Source of the DNA: Cycas panzhihuaensis
Lineage: Eukaryota; Cycadophyta
Reading direction: 5' to 3'
NCBI GenBank assembly: GCA_023213395.1
Contig: CM041465.1
Location: 249,867,741-249,931,740, forward strand
DNA: 64,000 bases
Position numbers and translations under genes: made by a program. Shown piece after piece: positions 1 to 10,852 of this stretch (its first letter is position 1; the number at the start of each line of letters is the position of its first letter). The notes under the pieces are model-generated. The model ran no database searches and had not been told where the DNA came from. It saw only the letters and a list, made by a program, of their open reading frames with translations.

Positions 1-1703
1 TCCATGACTTTGAACAAAAAGTGTTTGTCACTCTTTGGGTAAGTTTCATCATACTCCATATACAAGCTACGTAATATTGGCACCCCTTAGTATTTACATC
101 TCCAATCAATGGCTACATCTACGTCCCCTAAGCTTTGTTCGTCTATTATCTAGTTGCGCCTTCCATCTATCTTACTATAGACTTCATAGTATCTATGCAA
201 TTCATGGATTTTAATGTAATATTCTAGTTTACATATCCTTAAGGTTTGTGTATTTCAAATACATAATTTTTGCATATAATTGCATCCTTTGTCATTAGAA
301 AATATTTCCCTAAATATATCTAGATTTTATATTATACGACCTTAATATCTAGTGTGCCTTGTGACCTACATATCAGCCATCAAATTTACTCTTTACATCA
401 CTTGTACTTTATAATATTTACGTAATATTTTGCATCCCTTTTTTTGGTCTATGTTGGAAAAAAGCCACAAAGAAGACGTGACTATATAAGCCACTAAGAA
501 GGCATTTATGAGGCTCGTTAAAGAAACCTAATTAAGTCACCACTTATGAGTGATTTTTATTATGTAGTTGCATCTTCCTCATGTGAAATTGTTACCATTA
601 ATCATTATGTTGGTGTTGCAGTAGTCCCTTTTCATTCATGAGCTTTTGCATCTAAAGATGCTTATGTATTCTCTTCATATTTATATTTCATATTTCTCTT
701 TGAAACTTAGGTATTTTATAATCTTTTGATTGTGTCCTTCTATTGTTCATTTGACTGTATAAGCTCATTTGATCCATCTCTTTTTTTAATCTCCCATTTG
801 CATATTAAATGTAACAACTTGTTCCTCTAATTTGTAGTTGCAATTTAGAGATGGCCATCATATATTTATTCAATCATATTTACTTTGTATGATAAACATA
901 AAACTAAACCCAACACTCTATTTGTGTCTAGCATTCACTTTACATAAGCTACTGTACTATCCATTTAAAGATCTAACTAGTATAATTGCATGTAACTTTC
1001 ACACATTAGAGAGATTAACAAGTCACATTCAGTAATCAAGTGACCAAGAGATATTTTCAAAAGGGGCCAAGCCATTTTTCAAAAGGTTGTTTTAAAATCA
1101 ACACCTATTTCTTCTCTAGTAGCCATTATTATCACTAGTGAAGTTAGATTTCAATTCTATCAGATTTAACATGAAATATACTTTCACCTAAACAAAATGA
1201 GTGGTCACACTACCATATTTGGTTTATATTTGATGTACTTTTTAATGGCCAAAATTGATGTAAAATTTCTTTGAGCCTTATGTGTTAAAAGGCTAAATTT
1301 TCCTTTGACATTTTAATGTATATCTTGGCCATATTATGTTAGAATTGAGTCTCATTTAAAGTGTCAGACTTCTTTTCCTGTACTCTACTAAGTTGATAAA
1401 ATTTTAAAATTCTTTAATATAACTTTTTTATGATCAAAGCCGGTATTAGTTTTGGACTTCTTACGTGATGTCCCTTATATAAACTAGCAAAATTTTAGTT
1501 TATAAACTTTCATTAATATAAAAATTTACTTTGGAAGTGGTTGAGTCCTAATTAGGATATTTGTCTAAGTCTTGAAGTTGAATTAGGAAAAATCTTGATT
1601 ATCTTTGAGTGTCTTTTTTATTGCCTTTCTTAGTGTTTTATTAACACTTTCTTTCAAGTACTTTATTTTTTAAACAATTAGTTTTTAAGGCAATTTTTTC
1701 ATT
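1..1703. other. AT-rich stretch without recognisable gene
   Basis: This AT-rich stretch precedes the first copia gag codons. Short open frames exist (for example 838-1035) but have no family signature or coding-like composition. It should contain the leader, and perhaps the 5' LTR, of the old copia element whose gag starts at 1704. I could not find an initiator-Met primer-binding site or an LTR partner for it elsewhere in the window. Confidence 0.6.
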
Positions 1704-2379
1704 ATGACATTAAATATTGGTAATGTTATAATGCCCAACTTTGATGGCACAAATTTTCTTAATTGGAGTAGATGTATAAAACCAATTTTTGTAGCTAAAA
1801 ATATATGGGACCATATTAAAACAGGTTATGAATCGCTTACCAAAATGCCACTAAGGATGAGAAGAAAAGCTTCAAAGAGAATGAAAAGAGAAACAACGTG
1901 GCACTTGCATTCATTTTTTGCACTTTGGGGGATCATATATTCCTAAGGGTCAGTGAAGCAACAACATCAAAGGAAGTATAAGATGCACTAAAGACTACAT
2001 ACAAAGAAGCAACAACATTAAAGCTTTAGACTTTAAGAAGCAAATTTAAGAACATAAGGATGAATATAAATGGAGTTAATGACTTCATTACAAAAACCCA
2101 AGGCCTAGTCAACCAAATGAGGTTCTTAGGAGATGTAATTAGTGAGAAAAGGGTAATTGAGAAAATCTTAAGGTGTCTAAATGATATAAAATGGTTTGAG
2201 ATGGTGTCCATTAACATTAATATTTTAAAGGACCTTAGTGCCCTTAAGATAGATTAATTAAGTGCCATGCTACTAGTTATAGAAGAGAAAAAGGAGGAAG
2301 CAAGTTTCTTAAGTATGCTTTTTCTATTAAAGTAAAAATTAGACCCATATACCAAGGACAAAGTTCTAGGGATAAAGGA
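1704..2379 (+). pseudogene. COP1 gag, N-terminal part (broken)
   Basis: This is copia-type gag, the capsid-like protein that packages element RNA. The frame opens at an ATG at 1704. The first about 30 residues contain a proline-asparagine-phenylalanine-aspartate segment followed by the LNWSR motif, typical of copia gag N-termini. A second open piece at 2060-2257 matches the middle of the same gag family (asparagine-glutamine-methionine followed by a leucine-glycine-aspartate segment). Frameshifts and stops separate the pieces. The sequence stops being gag at 2379, where LIN1 begins, and resumes at 17528 in a glutamine/glycine-rich stretch. Confidence 0.8.
2363..2379. repeat. Left target-site duplication of LIN1
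   Basis: The 17 bases gttctagggataaagga recur exactly at 17511-17527. Up to three preceding A residues also match but merge with the LINE poly-A tail on the right. A long duplication of this kind is the hallmark of target-primed reverse transcription. It marks 2380 as the 5' end of LIN1 within COP1 gag. Confidence 0.93.
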
Positions 2380-3003
2380 AGTAAAAAATAATTAGGATCC
2401 ATGATTGACTAAAGGCAACAACATTGAAGGAAAATCGATTGGTGTCTAGGGTTTCAGATCTGGGCAAGCCACAAGCTGTTCACAGGAGGGGGTGAGGCCC
2501 CAGAAGGATCTGAAAGATATGGCATAAGGTCCTCACAACTACAACCTCACTGATAGCCTACCATGGAGATGTTCTTAACTATGCAAAGGAGGAGACTCAT
2601 GGCATTCCCATTGGGAAAGTAATAGGGATAGCCATGGAGTAGGGTGATGATCTGTCTGGATCTACAGAGAGTACCAATGTGTCGAGGGGATTATTCAAAT
2701 ACAAAGATGGTGAGAGTTGAAATATAGGGATAAAAGGGCATGCTGAATACATCTACTAAGAGGAGGAGGACTCATAAGGAAGCAGCAGAACCCTCTAGGC
2801 TTCGGGTGTCATATCATGTGTTGAGAAGGTTGTTATATAACATGTCCGAACATGAGGATATTTTACTATGGAGGACGAAGACCAGCATTGTAGAAAGAGG
2901 AGGATAGGAACCTAGCTACTTTCATTGGGTGAGATTCATATATTAGTTAATGCTTTGATTGGAGTTATATTTACCAATGTGATAATGTTAGTAGAAACAT
3001 GTA

Positions 3004-4071
3004 ATGGACCCCAAAACTCATAATCAATCCTCAAATGTGTCCCTATGTAGATCATATTCAAAGGTGCTCAAAACATAAGAGGAAGAAGAATGTGAGATAA
3101 CCCATATTTTCTAAGATGATAAAATTGGAATACCAGTTCCTAAAAGGTCAGTTGAAAACATAGAAAAGAATTAGGAGAACTACCTGGTTGGAAGATTCTT
3201 AGGACCTAGACCCATTCTGAATGGAATAAGAAATTGGATAAGGAATAGGTGGAGGTTAGGCAACCCTGTGGAAGTTATGGCCCTCTTAAAGGGATATGTG
3301 TTGTTCTAATTCGTAACCCAAGAAGACATGGCAAATATCTTATTAAAAGCCCCATGGATGCTAGGGAGGAAGGGTCTTCTTCTGGAAAAATGACACTCTA
3401 ATTTCAACCCAATGGTGCCCATAATTAAGTAAGCTCTAGTCTAGATCCAGCTTTGCGGCCTTCCCCTCTAGTTTTGGAACATTGAGGTTACAAAAGGAAT
3501 CATGAGAGTTATTGGTCCCCTCTTGGCTATAGATTCTGCTACTAGAAATAAAAGTAGACTGATAAATACTAGGTTCTGTATTCTTGATAAGATCGATAAG
3601 CCCTTATCAAATAAAGTGTGAATTGATATAGAGGGCCAAAGTAAGGAACAACCTTTGGTGTATAAGTTAGATAACTTTAGATGCTCAAAGTGTAGAAGGA
3701 TGGGTTACTTGCCCTATAAATGCCCTGGGGAAAGGAAAGAGGAGGGGGCAAGGTAGGAGGAGAATCCCAAGCCAGAGGATAGCCTATCCAAGAAGAAGGA
3801 TCTTCAGGAGGTGAGGAGTCCAATGATTCCTTGCATAGATGTTGAGGAATACAGGTTGGGTTTTAACCCAGAGACAGAGGACACCCTTTTGGAGGAGGGA
3901 GAGGAGATCTAAGGGTTTGGAAAGAGGGATGTGAAGGCTACCTCTCATCGAGAGGAGAAGGAAATTAAGGGGCAGGATTTGAGGAGGAGTTAAGAGGACT
4001 CGGGGGGGCCAAAAAGGGAAGGAACAATCCAGGGGGTTGACCCCCAAGAGGAACAAAGAAAGGTGAGTTAG
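3004..4071 (+). pseudogene. LIN1 ORF1: DUF4283-like nucleic-acid-binding protein with zinc knuckle (stop-riddled)
   Basis: One reading frame can be followed from the ATG at 3004 to the TAG ending at 4071 (355 codons) with several in-frame stops and no obvious indel. The centre, from about 3184, shows the plant L1 ORF1 pattern: a glycine-arginine-phenylalanine start, a tryptophan-containing middle and a final isoleucine-glycine-proline-leucine strand. This is what DUF4283 domains look like. A CCHC-type knuckle follows at about 3680-3727 (RCSKCRRMGYLPYKC); tyrosine replaces the expected histidine. ORF1 proteins coat LINE RNA in the ribonucleoprotein. The tail is rich in glutamate and lysine. 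The family call rests on pattern and position before ORF2. Confidence 0.8.
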
Positions 4072-4312
4072 AAAAAAGGCCTAAATGTTGGGTCTGAAAG
4101 AAGAGAGGTAGACCTCCTCTGAATATATTGAGAGAGAGGGAGGCAACCTCCCAAATTAATTAGGGAAGACATAAGACATTAAACAATGTCTTTTTGGAAG
4201 GACCAAGACTAAGACCTAGAGAGGAGGCCTGCGAAAGCCAAAAAGAGGAGGGAGGGAAGATTTAGAAACTTAGAACAAAGAGATGAAGTTAATATCTTGG
4301 AATATCAGGGGA

Positions 4313-4830
4313 CTAAATGCCCCCTTAAAATAAAACATTTTGAAGGACATGAGAATGAGAGAGCAACTATATATAAATTTTCTGCAAGAAACAAAGTTGA
4401 ATATGGAAAATAGTCTACATATTAAAGACAAGATATGGAAGAAGGTATAGATGTTGGCAGTGGATAGTGACCAAGGGGCAAGGGGATTGATGGTGTTGTG
4501 GAACCTAAAAGATTGGTTGGGGGAGATTTTCAAGATAAGAGATGGTTTTATATCTATGTGGATCATGTGCAGAAGGTCGAATTTAAAATGGTTGGCTATG
4601 AATGTATATGCACCAAACCAACAAGAGGGAATGAGAGCTTTCTAGGAAAGGATCTTGGAGGATCATAGAGAGTTCATCATGCCTTGGTTGGTGGTTAGTG
4701 ATCTTAACTTACCCCTTACCCTAGGTGAGAAAAGGGGAGGGAAGGTGGGGTGGTCAAGCATTATGCATGATCTTGGTAGCTTTATCCAAAAAGGAGGGTT
4801 TTTAGATGTCTCTCTAAAAGGAGCAAATTA
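4313..4830 (+). repeat. Endonuclease tandem duplication, copy 1
   Basis: Bases 4313-4830 are repeated head-to-tail at 4831-5348 with a period of 518 bp, checked at three anchor points (4313/4831, 4403/4921, 4681/5199). It covers most of the ORF2 endonuclease. The copies differ at scattered bases, so the duplication is not recent and not a simple assembly copy. Since 518 is not a multiple of three, it shifts the frame at the junction. Confidence 0.92.
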
Positions 4831-5348
4831 CTAAATGCCCCCTTAGAACAAAACGTTTTTAAGGACATGAGGATGAGAGAGAAACTAGATATAAATTTTC
4901 TGCAAGAAACAAAGTTGAACATGGAAAATAGTCTACATATTAAAGACAAGATATGGAAGAAGGCAAAGATGTTGGCAGTGGATAGTGACCAAGGGGCAAG
5001 GGGATTAATGGTGTTGTGGAACCTAAAAGATTGGTTGGGGGAGATTTTCAATGTAGCAGATTGTTTTATCTCTATGTGGATCACATGCAGAAGGTTGAAT
5101 TTAAAATGGTTGGCCATGAATGTATATGCACCAAACCAACAAGAGGGAAGGAGAGCTTTCTAGGAGAGGATCTTGGAGGATCATAGAGAGTTCATCATGC
5201 CTTGGTTGGTGGTTAGTGATCTTAACTTAACCCTTACCCTAGGTGAGAAAAGGGGAGGGAAGGTGGGGTGGTCAAGCATTATGCATGATCTTGGTAGCTT
5301 TATCCAAAAAGGAGGGTTTTTAGATGTCTCTCTAAAAGGAGTAAATTT
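4831..5348 (+). repeat. Endonuclease tandem duplication, copy 2
   Basis: This is the second copy of the 518 bp endonuclease repeat. It runs without a break into the rest of ORF2 (the frame from 5173 continues through SDHSPL to 5553). Copy 1 instead ends abruptly after the glycine-alanine-asparagine codons at 4830. The first about 10 residues of the endonuclease (SWNIRGL) exist only before copy 1. Confidence 0.92.
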
Positions 5349-7072
5349 CACCTGGTTGAACAAAAAGATAGGGAGCCAACACATCTATGTGAGGTTAGAC
5401 AGGGTGCTAATTAACTATGATAAGGCTAGATGTTTTAATGATATAAATCTAGAGGTACTCTCGAAAGCTTTATCTGATCACTCTCCTCTTCAAATTACTT
5501 TTTTTGACTCTCAGAAGCATAAAGGATCCCCATTCAAATTCAAAATGATGTAGGTCAGACACCCAAATTTAAGAGATAGGATCGAAGAATAGTGGAAGAT
5601 TTCTGTTCAGGGTTATGCGATGTATAGATTCTCAAAAAAGTTGGATTGGGTCAAGAGGCAAGTAAAAAGATGGAATAAGAAGGTGTATGGAAATAGTTTT
5701 ACTCTAAGGAGCAGATTATTAGGGATCTTGGAGTTATTGGGAGAAGGATCTAGGAGGAAGAAATATCTCAGGAGCTAAATAAAGTAGAAAAAGACCTGGT
5801 TGAGAAGTTAGAGGAGTCCTTAATTAATGAGGAGATTCACTAGAAATAGAAATCAAGGGCTCTATGGCTGGTTGAGGGAGATAAAAACACCAAATTCTTT
5901 CATATAATGGCTATGAAACATAGAGTAAGTAATAGAATTAGCAGTCTTCTTAACAAAGAGGGTCAGGAACTCAAGGGTCAAGAGCATATGATGGCCTCCG
6001 CCATGGATTACTTTAAAGAGTTGTTTGATGAACTGGGGTGCCAAGATGAGGAGGCCAAAAAGGTCTTCCTTAGAACCATCCCTAATCTAATTAGCAAAAC
6101 CCATAATGACATGCTTAAACCCCCCTTTACCATGGAGGAAATTAAGAAAGCAGATTTTGGGATGAAGAAGGAAAAGGCTCCAGGCCCATATGGGTTCACT
6201 CCTGAATTCTTTCAAGAATTCTAGGGTATCATTAAAGAGGACTTAATGGGAGCTATGGATGAATTGCATAAGAATTGAAAGATCCTTGGTGAATGGTAAG
6301 CTACATTCATCATTTTAATCCAAAAAAAAATGGAGTGAACGGGATGGAATATTTCTGCCCCATCAGTCTCTATAATGTGAAATACAAAATGCTCTCTAAA
6401 ATCTTGGCAAACAGATTAAAGAAAATCCTACCTTAGATTATTTCGTCAAACCAAGATGGCTTTGTCCAAGAAAGACAGATTATGGATGGCATAGTTATTA
6501 TTCATGAAATGCTCCATTCAACTTAGATGAGGAAGGAGCCCAATATGCTCATAAAAATCGACCTATCAAAAGCCTATGATAGAGTCTCTTGGGACTATTT
6601 TCTAGACTATATAGAAGCCTTTAGGTTTAGAGAGGTTTGGATGAAATGGATGCATTTATATATATCCAAACCATAATACTCTACTATTATTAATGGCTTA
6701 TCCTTGATTTTCTTTCTAGGTCTTAAAGGTTTAAGACAAGGAGACCCCCTTTCTCCTTATCTATTCATAATTGTGGTTGAATTGTTGGGCAGGGCTATGG
6801 AAGAGCCTAAAGGTTGGGAATAATCAACAGGGTGAAGCCTACCTCTAGTATTAATAATGGCGTGCATCACTAGTTTGTTGACGATAATATCTTCTTAGGG
6901 AAAGTGACGGTAAGGAAAGCTCATAGTTTCAAGGAGGGCCTAGAATGGTTTGAGAAGGCTACAAATCAAAAGATAAATTTTAACCAAAGCAATGTCTATT
7001 TCATAAACACAATAGAGCATACTTATAAGAGGATCAACAATATTTTAGAGATGATGGTTCAAAAGTCTCCTA

Positions 7073-7077
7073 CCCCA
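7073..7077. repeat. Left target-site duplication of COP2 (CCCCA)
   Basis: CCCCA at 7073-7077 is repeated at 15384-15388, immediately outside the two COP2 LTRs. Removing COP2 and one copy rejoins the LIN1 reading frame exactly (SPTP to YLGIP). Confidence 0.93.
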
Positions 7078-7417
7078 TGTTGGGACTAACCCCAATGTTA
7101 CTAAATAATCATGCACCCAGGGACCCTCAAAGCCACCTTTAAGGCCCCCTAGAGCCTCCCAATAGCCACCTAGAGCCAACGCAACATTATTAAGATATGT
7201 GCATTATTTATTATTATTATTATTATTTTAATATTGTTTGAATATTTATTAGCTAATGTGCAAGTCCGGTGATGGCGCTTGTCATCTCCCAAAAAATCTA
7301 TTTAAGGGGTGGGAATACCTCCCTAGTGTTCTTTAACACTACCATTATTTGGAAAGTATCCATTAACTCAAGATGTACGCAATCTAATGTCCTGCTATGC
7401 TCCTCTACAATCCATCA
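7078..7417 (+). repeat. COP2 5' LTR (340 bp)
   Basis: It starts TGTTGGGACTAACCCC and ends TCCATCA. It is alignable end-to-end with 15038-15383, allowing for small indels such as about ten bases missing here near 7152. An ATT triplet run near 7204-7230 is shared by both copies. Confidence 0.95.
7298..7307 (+). promoter_or_regulatory. Candidate TATA-like element in COP2 LTR
   Basis: The sequence tctatttaag lies about 110 bp before the LTR end and is conserved in the 3' LTR near 15262. Position and conservation between LTRs fit a core promoter. No transcription start can be seen from sequence alone. Confidence 0.35.
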
Positions 7418-7419
7418 TT

Positions 7420-7432
7420 TGATATCAGAGCC
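7420..7432 (+). promoter_or_regulatory. COP2 primer-binding site (initiator Met tRNA)
   Basis: TGATATCAGAGCC begins two bases after the 5' LTR. It matches the standard plant copia primer-binding site TGGTATCAGAGCC with one G-to-A change. It is the binding site for the 3' end of initiator methionine tRNA, which primes minus-strand cDNA. Confidence 0.9.
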
Positions 7433-7638
7433 AAAGGGTTGGTTGATAACTATTTATGATGATCTAGCTCTTCATACGTTTGGAGAAAGTGCAGCATATG
7501 ACTGCTTGTTAGATTCCTGGCAAGCTCATCTGTCTACTGGAGAAATCTGTTCAAATTTCTACCTTATGTGGAAGAAGATCTCTCTCTGAAGTCAGCATTC
7601 TACAAACTAGTAATAGTTGTATTACCAGGTTCTTCGTG

Positions 7639-7697
<59 letters not shown>

Positions 7698-10600
7698 GTA
7701 TTTCTTTGATATACCTTCTCTAGTATATTTGAAAGATTTGGTTTCATTTGTGGCTCCGTTGTGTCACTAGGTTCTTCATGTCTTTATATATAAATATATA
7801 ATTTTTTTGAAAGATTTCTTGGTTATAATTGTTTATATGGTATATACTGCTTCAGTTCCATATTAATCTTGATTTTTTTTTCAGCTGGAAAATAGTTTCA
7901 TAAGTCTATTTCGCCTTTCATACTCTCTATTTCATAAGGTCCCAAGTCCACATCAGGCTATTTTCCTTTATCACCAATAGTTGTGAAGTGATTTAGCACT
8001 GCATAAAGAGATAGTATCTTTGCTGGATGTGTTGACCCATTTGTGTCTAACATTGTTGATATTGTGCCGACAACCGTAAGTTGGATTTCCCTCCTGGTCT
8101 GCCTCTCTTGGGCTGCTCACAACGTGCTCTTCGTCCTCCCGGTGGCTACGGACCTGAATAATTTCTACTCCAAAACACTCTCTGTTATTTTGGCTATATT
8201 TCCTTGGACTTCATCTACGATGCGAAGGTTTGAGATGGTGACATTGAGTGTGGAGTGCAACTAAACTACCGGCCATACAGTCCCACGTTATCTTGAGACG
8301 TTGTTTGGCAAATCCAAACTCACTATGATAGTTTTTTTTCATCGTTTATATGTATATATATATATAATATTTTTTATGTAATTTTTTTTTCTTTCTTTCA
8401 TTCAACATTGCGGAGACCCATTTGCATCCAACGTTAATTGATTTGATCACTCTATTTCATTGTATTTTGTGCCTCTATTTGGTGACGGCGTATCATATTA
8501 TCATTTGTTTATTTTTTTATTTTTTTATAAAGTTTTGATTTAATAAAATTAAATTGAATTTTATTTAAAATCTAAGTGGGTTTTAGGTTTAAGCCGCTTT
8601 AGTCTTGGCCCTTAGTCTTATGTTCCCTCCACATGACCTTTTGTTATTTTATTAAAGGGTCCTTTTAACTTTATAAACATTTTCCTTTTTTTTTTCCTTA
8701 ATACATAGGGTACTTGGCTAATTTCTAGAACATCTCTTCACTGGGATATCAGTTTCTAACGAAACCTATTTTGTTGAGTCCATAATTTTCTGGGCTATAG
8801 TTTATACTAGCTATTTGCTATATTTGAAGTTGATTTGACCTGTTTCTCATCAGTTTAAGTCAATTCTTTTTTTAAAAGCATTTTTGAACTATTAACATAA
8901 AAATTACTTTCTGCTATTTTCATTATAACTTTTTTGTTTCACATTAGAATTTAGATCTGTCTATTTCATTGGGAAGTTGACTCATTCCTCTTTGAACTAA
9001 CATAGTTATTTATAAATTTTAAAGTGTTCTTGCAAATTTTCAAAGCCATCAAAGTTGAGGTATATAAAAGCTTATAATTTTTAATTACTGCATATTTGTA
9101 TACACTATTTCTTAATTTTATTAACTGAAAAGCATATTAAATAATGCTTTAAACTATATTTGATCATTTTACATTGTTCTATAAAGTTTTTACTAGCTTT
9201 TCATAATCTTTTAAGTCAAGGCTCATGTTAAGGCTAAAGAAGTGGACCATATCTTTTGTACATTAAAATCTTGACTTATAGGAACCCATTCTCAAAATGA
9301 TCAATTCCATTGAACATATATTTTATTGATCTTCAAATCAGTATAATATCATCTTAATTTGATATTGTTTAGTACAACTTTGAAGCTGATCAACTTGAGC
9401 ATTCAAGATATCCCATCAGGCTTCTCCTCTTAACCTTTTTTTTAAGGAGTTCTTTCTTTTATTCCTTACTGATCACTCATAATACATGTTTGAGCTTTTC
9501 ATTTGACTTTTGTATAGCTTCTTTTAAGCTGATTTGTAGTAGAAATTGATCATATACATCTAAATCAAGTAACTAGCTAAGTGATCCTACAACCTAAAAT
9601 GGGTATAATTCATTTTTTTTTAAAGTTTCTTCTTCAGATTTTTTAAATCTTTCTAAAGTGAAAATATACATATATATTTTAAATTTCCTACATTATATAT
9701 CTTCATCAAAATAAAAGGATTTTGTGCATTAAAAAAGAATGTTATTTTCTTACTCATGTTTGTGTTTATTCATTTAAAAAATTAAAAGGTTAAGAATTCT
9801 TTATTTTTCCATCATCAAAAGTCTTATTTTATATCAACATAGTTAAAAAGATCTTAATTACTTTCCAAATTTGCTCATATAATCATTATATTTTAAAGTA
9901 TATCTGAAATTATACCTTATAAGTTCGTCAATTTATTCTAAAGGCATACACTTATTAAAAGCATTTTTTCTATTCATCATTGTTGAAAAGTCCATTTACT
10001 TATTGCACTTATAAAAGTTGCATCTAGTTGGTAGTATGCTTTACTTTCCAAAGGCATTTTCATTTTTTAAGGGCATTACATTTTCTTTTAAGTGATTACT
10101 TGCATATTTCTTTTAAAGAGTTTATTATTTATTTCATCTTGCTTAGAGGACATTATATTTCATTTAAGTTATTTCTTTTTTTCGCATAAAAGGAATCTTT
10201 CCAAACCCTAAGTAAGACCATACTAATAATTAATTTATTTTTCACATTAAAAAAGATAATCCCAAATTAAACCACCATCTTTTTCTAGCCTTACAAGGGA
10301 AATGGTTAGGACCCATGAAGTTACCACCTCGCACACGCTAATCAGCCTACTCATATTGGATGAGGACAGTCATTAGCTATCTGGTGTATCCAGTGGCAGG
10401 CTGAGGTGCAAAACCTATTCTTTTTATAGTGTTAGGAGACCAAGGCTAGACCTAGAGAGGGTAAGTTCCTTGGTTTAAGAACCTTCGCTGCTAGATCTGT
10501 CGCTAGGCATAAGTCCGGTGCAGGTGGACCAACAACTTAGGGAGATGTAAAAATCTTCTTAGCAGCCCATGTATTGAGGTATATAGAGCCTAGCACTCAC

Positions 10601-10852
10601 ACATCTATTTTTCCATCTATAGGTAGGTACTATTAGACAGGATAGCAACCGAAGGTTACCCCAAGAGAAACTTAAACTTAGAGCCTAGTAGCCTTAATAG
10701 GTACTAGTTCACTTATTCAAAACTTTAGGAAAAACCTTGGGTTATACTTGGTAGCAAATTTTAAAATTCAAACTCAAATATTTTTTTTGATATTCAAATT
10801 TAATTTTTAAAAACTTATTTGTCACCTTTGATTAACAAAACCTTAGTTTAAA
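7433..10852 (+). other. Unusually long COP2 leader, no recognised coding
   Basis: About 3.4 kb separates the primer-binding site from gag. It contains a (TA)n/(TGTA)n tract at 7640-7701 and two similar stretches about 145 bp apart (near 7630 and 7765, both containing ggttcttc followed by a TA run). Very AT-rich DNA runs from about 8330 to 10260. A more complex, GC-richer segment lies at about 10290-10740. The frames at 7269-7589 and 8043-8264 have no family signature. I found no LTR or target duplication that would show a further insertion here. Confidence 0.6.
7640..7701. repeat. (TA)n then (TGTA)n microsatellite
   Basis: There are about 23 TA units followed by TGTA units, inside the COP2 leader. 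Confidence 0.95.

Noticed and set aside
3784-4056. Minus-strand ORFs across the LINEs, for example 4056-3784, 5117-4782 and 6199-6008
   Set aside because: They are shadows of sense LINE coding; the sense strand carries the domain motifs and these do not.
7640-7701. (TA)n tracts (also 17162-17208, 45139-45212) as structured regulatory sites
   Set aside because: They are plain microsatellites without conserved flanks; I see no evidence of function.
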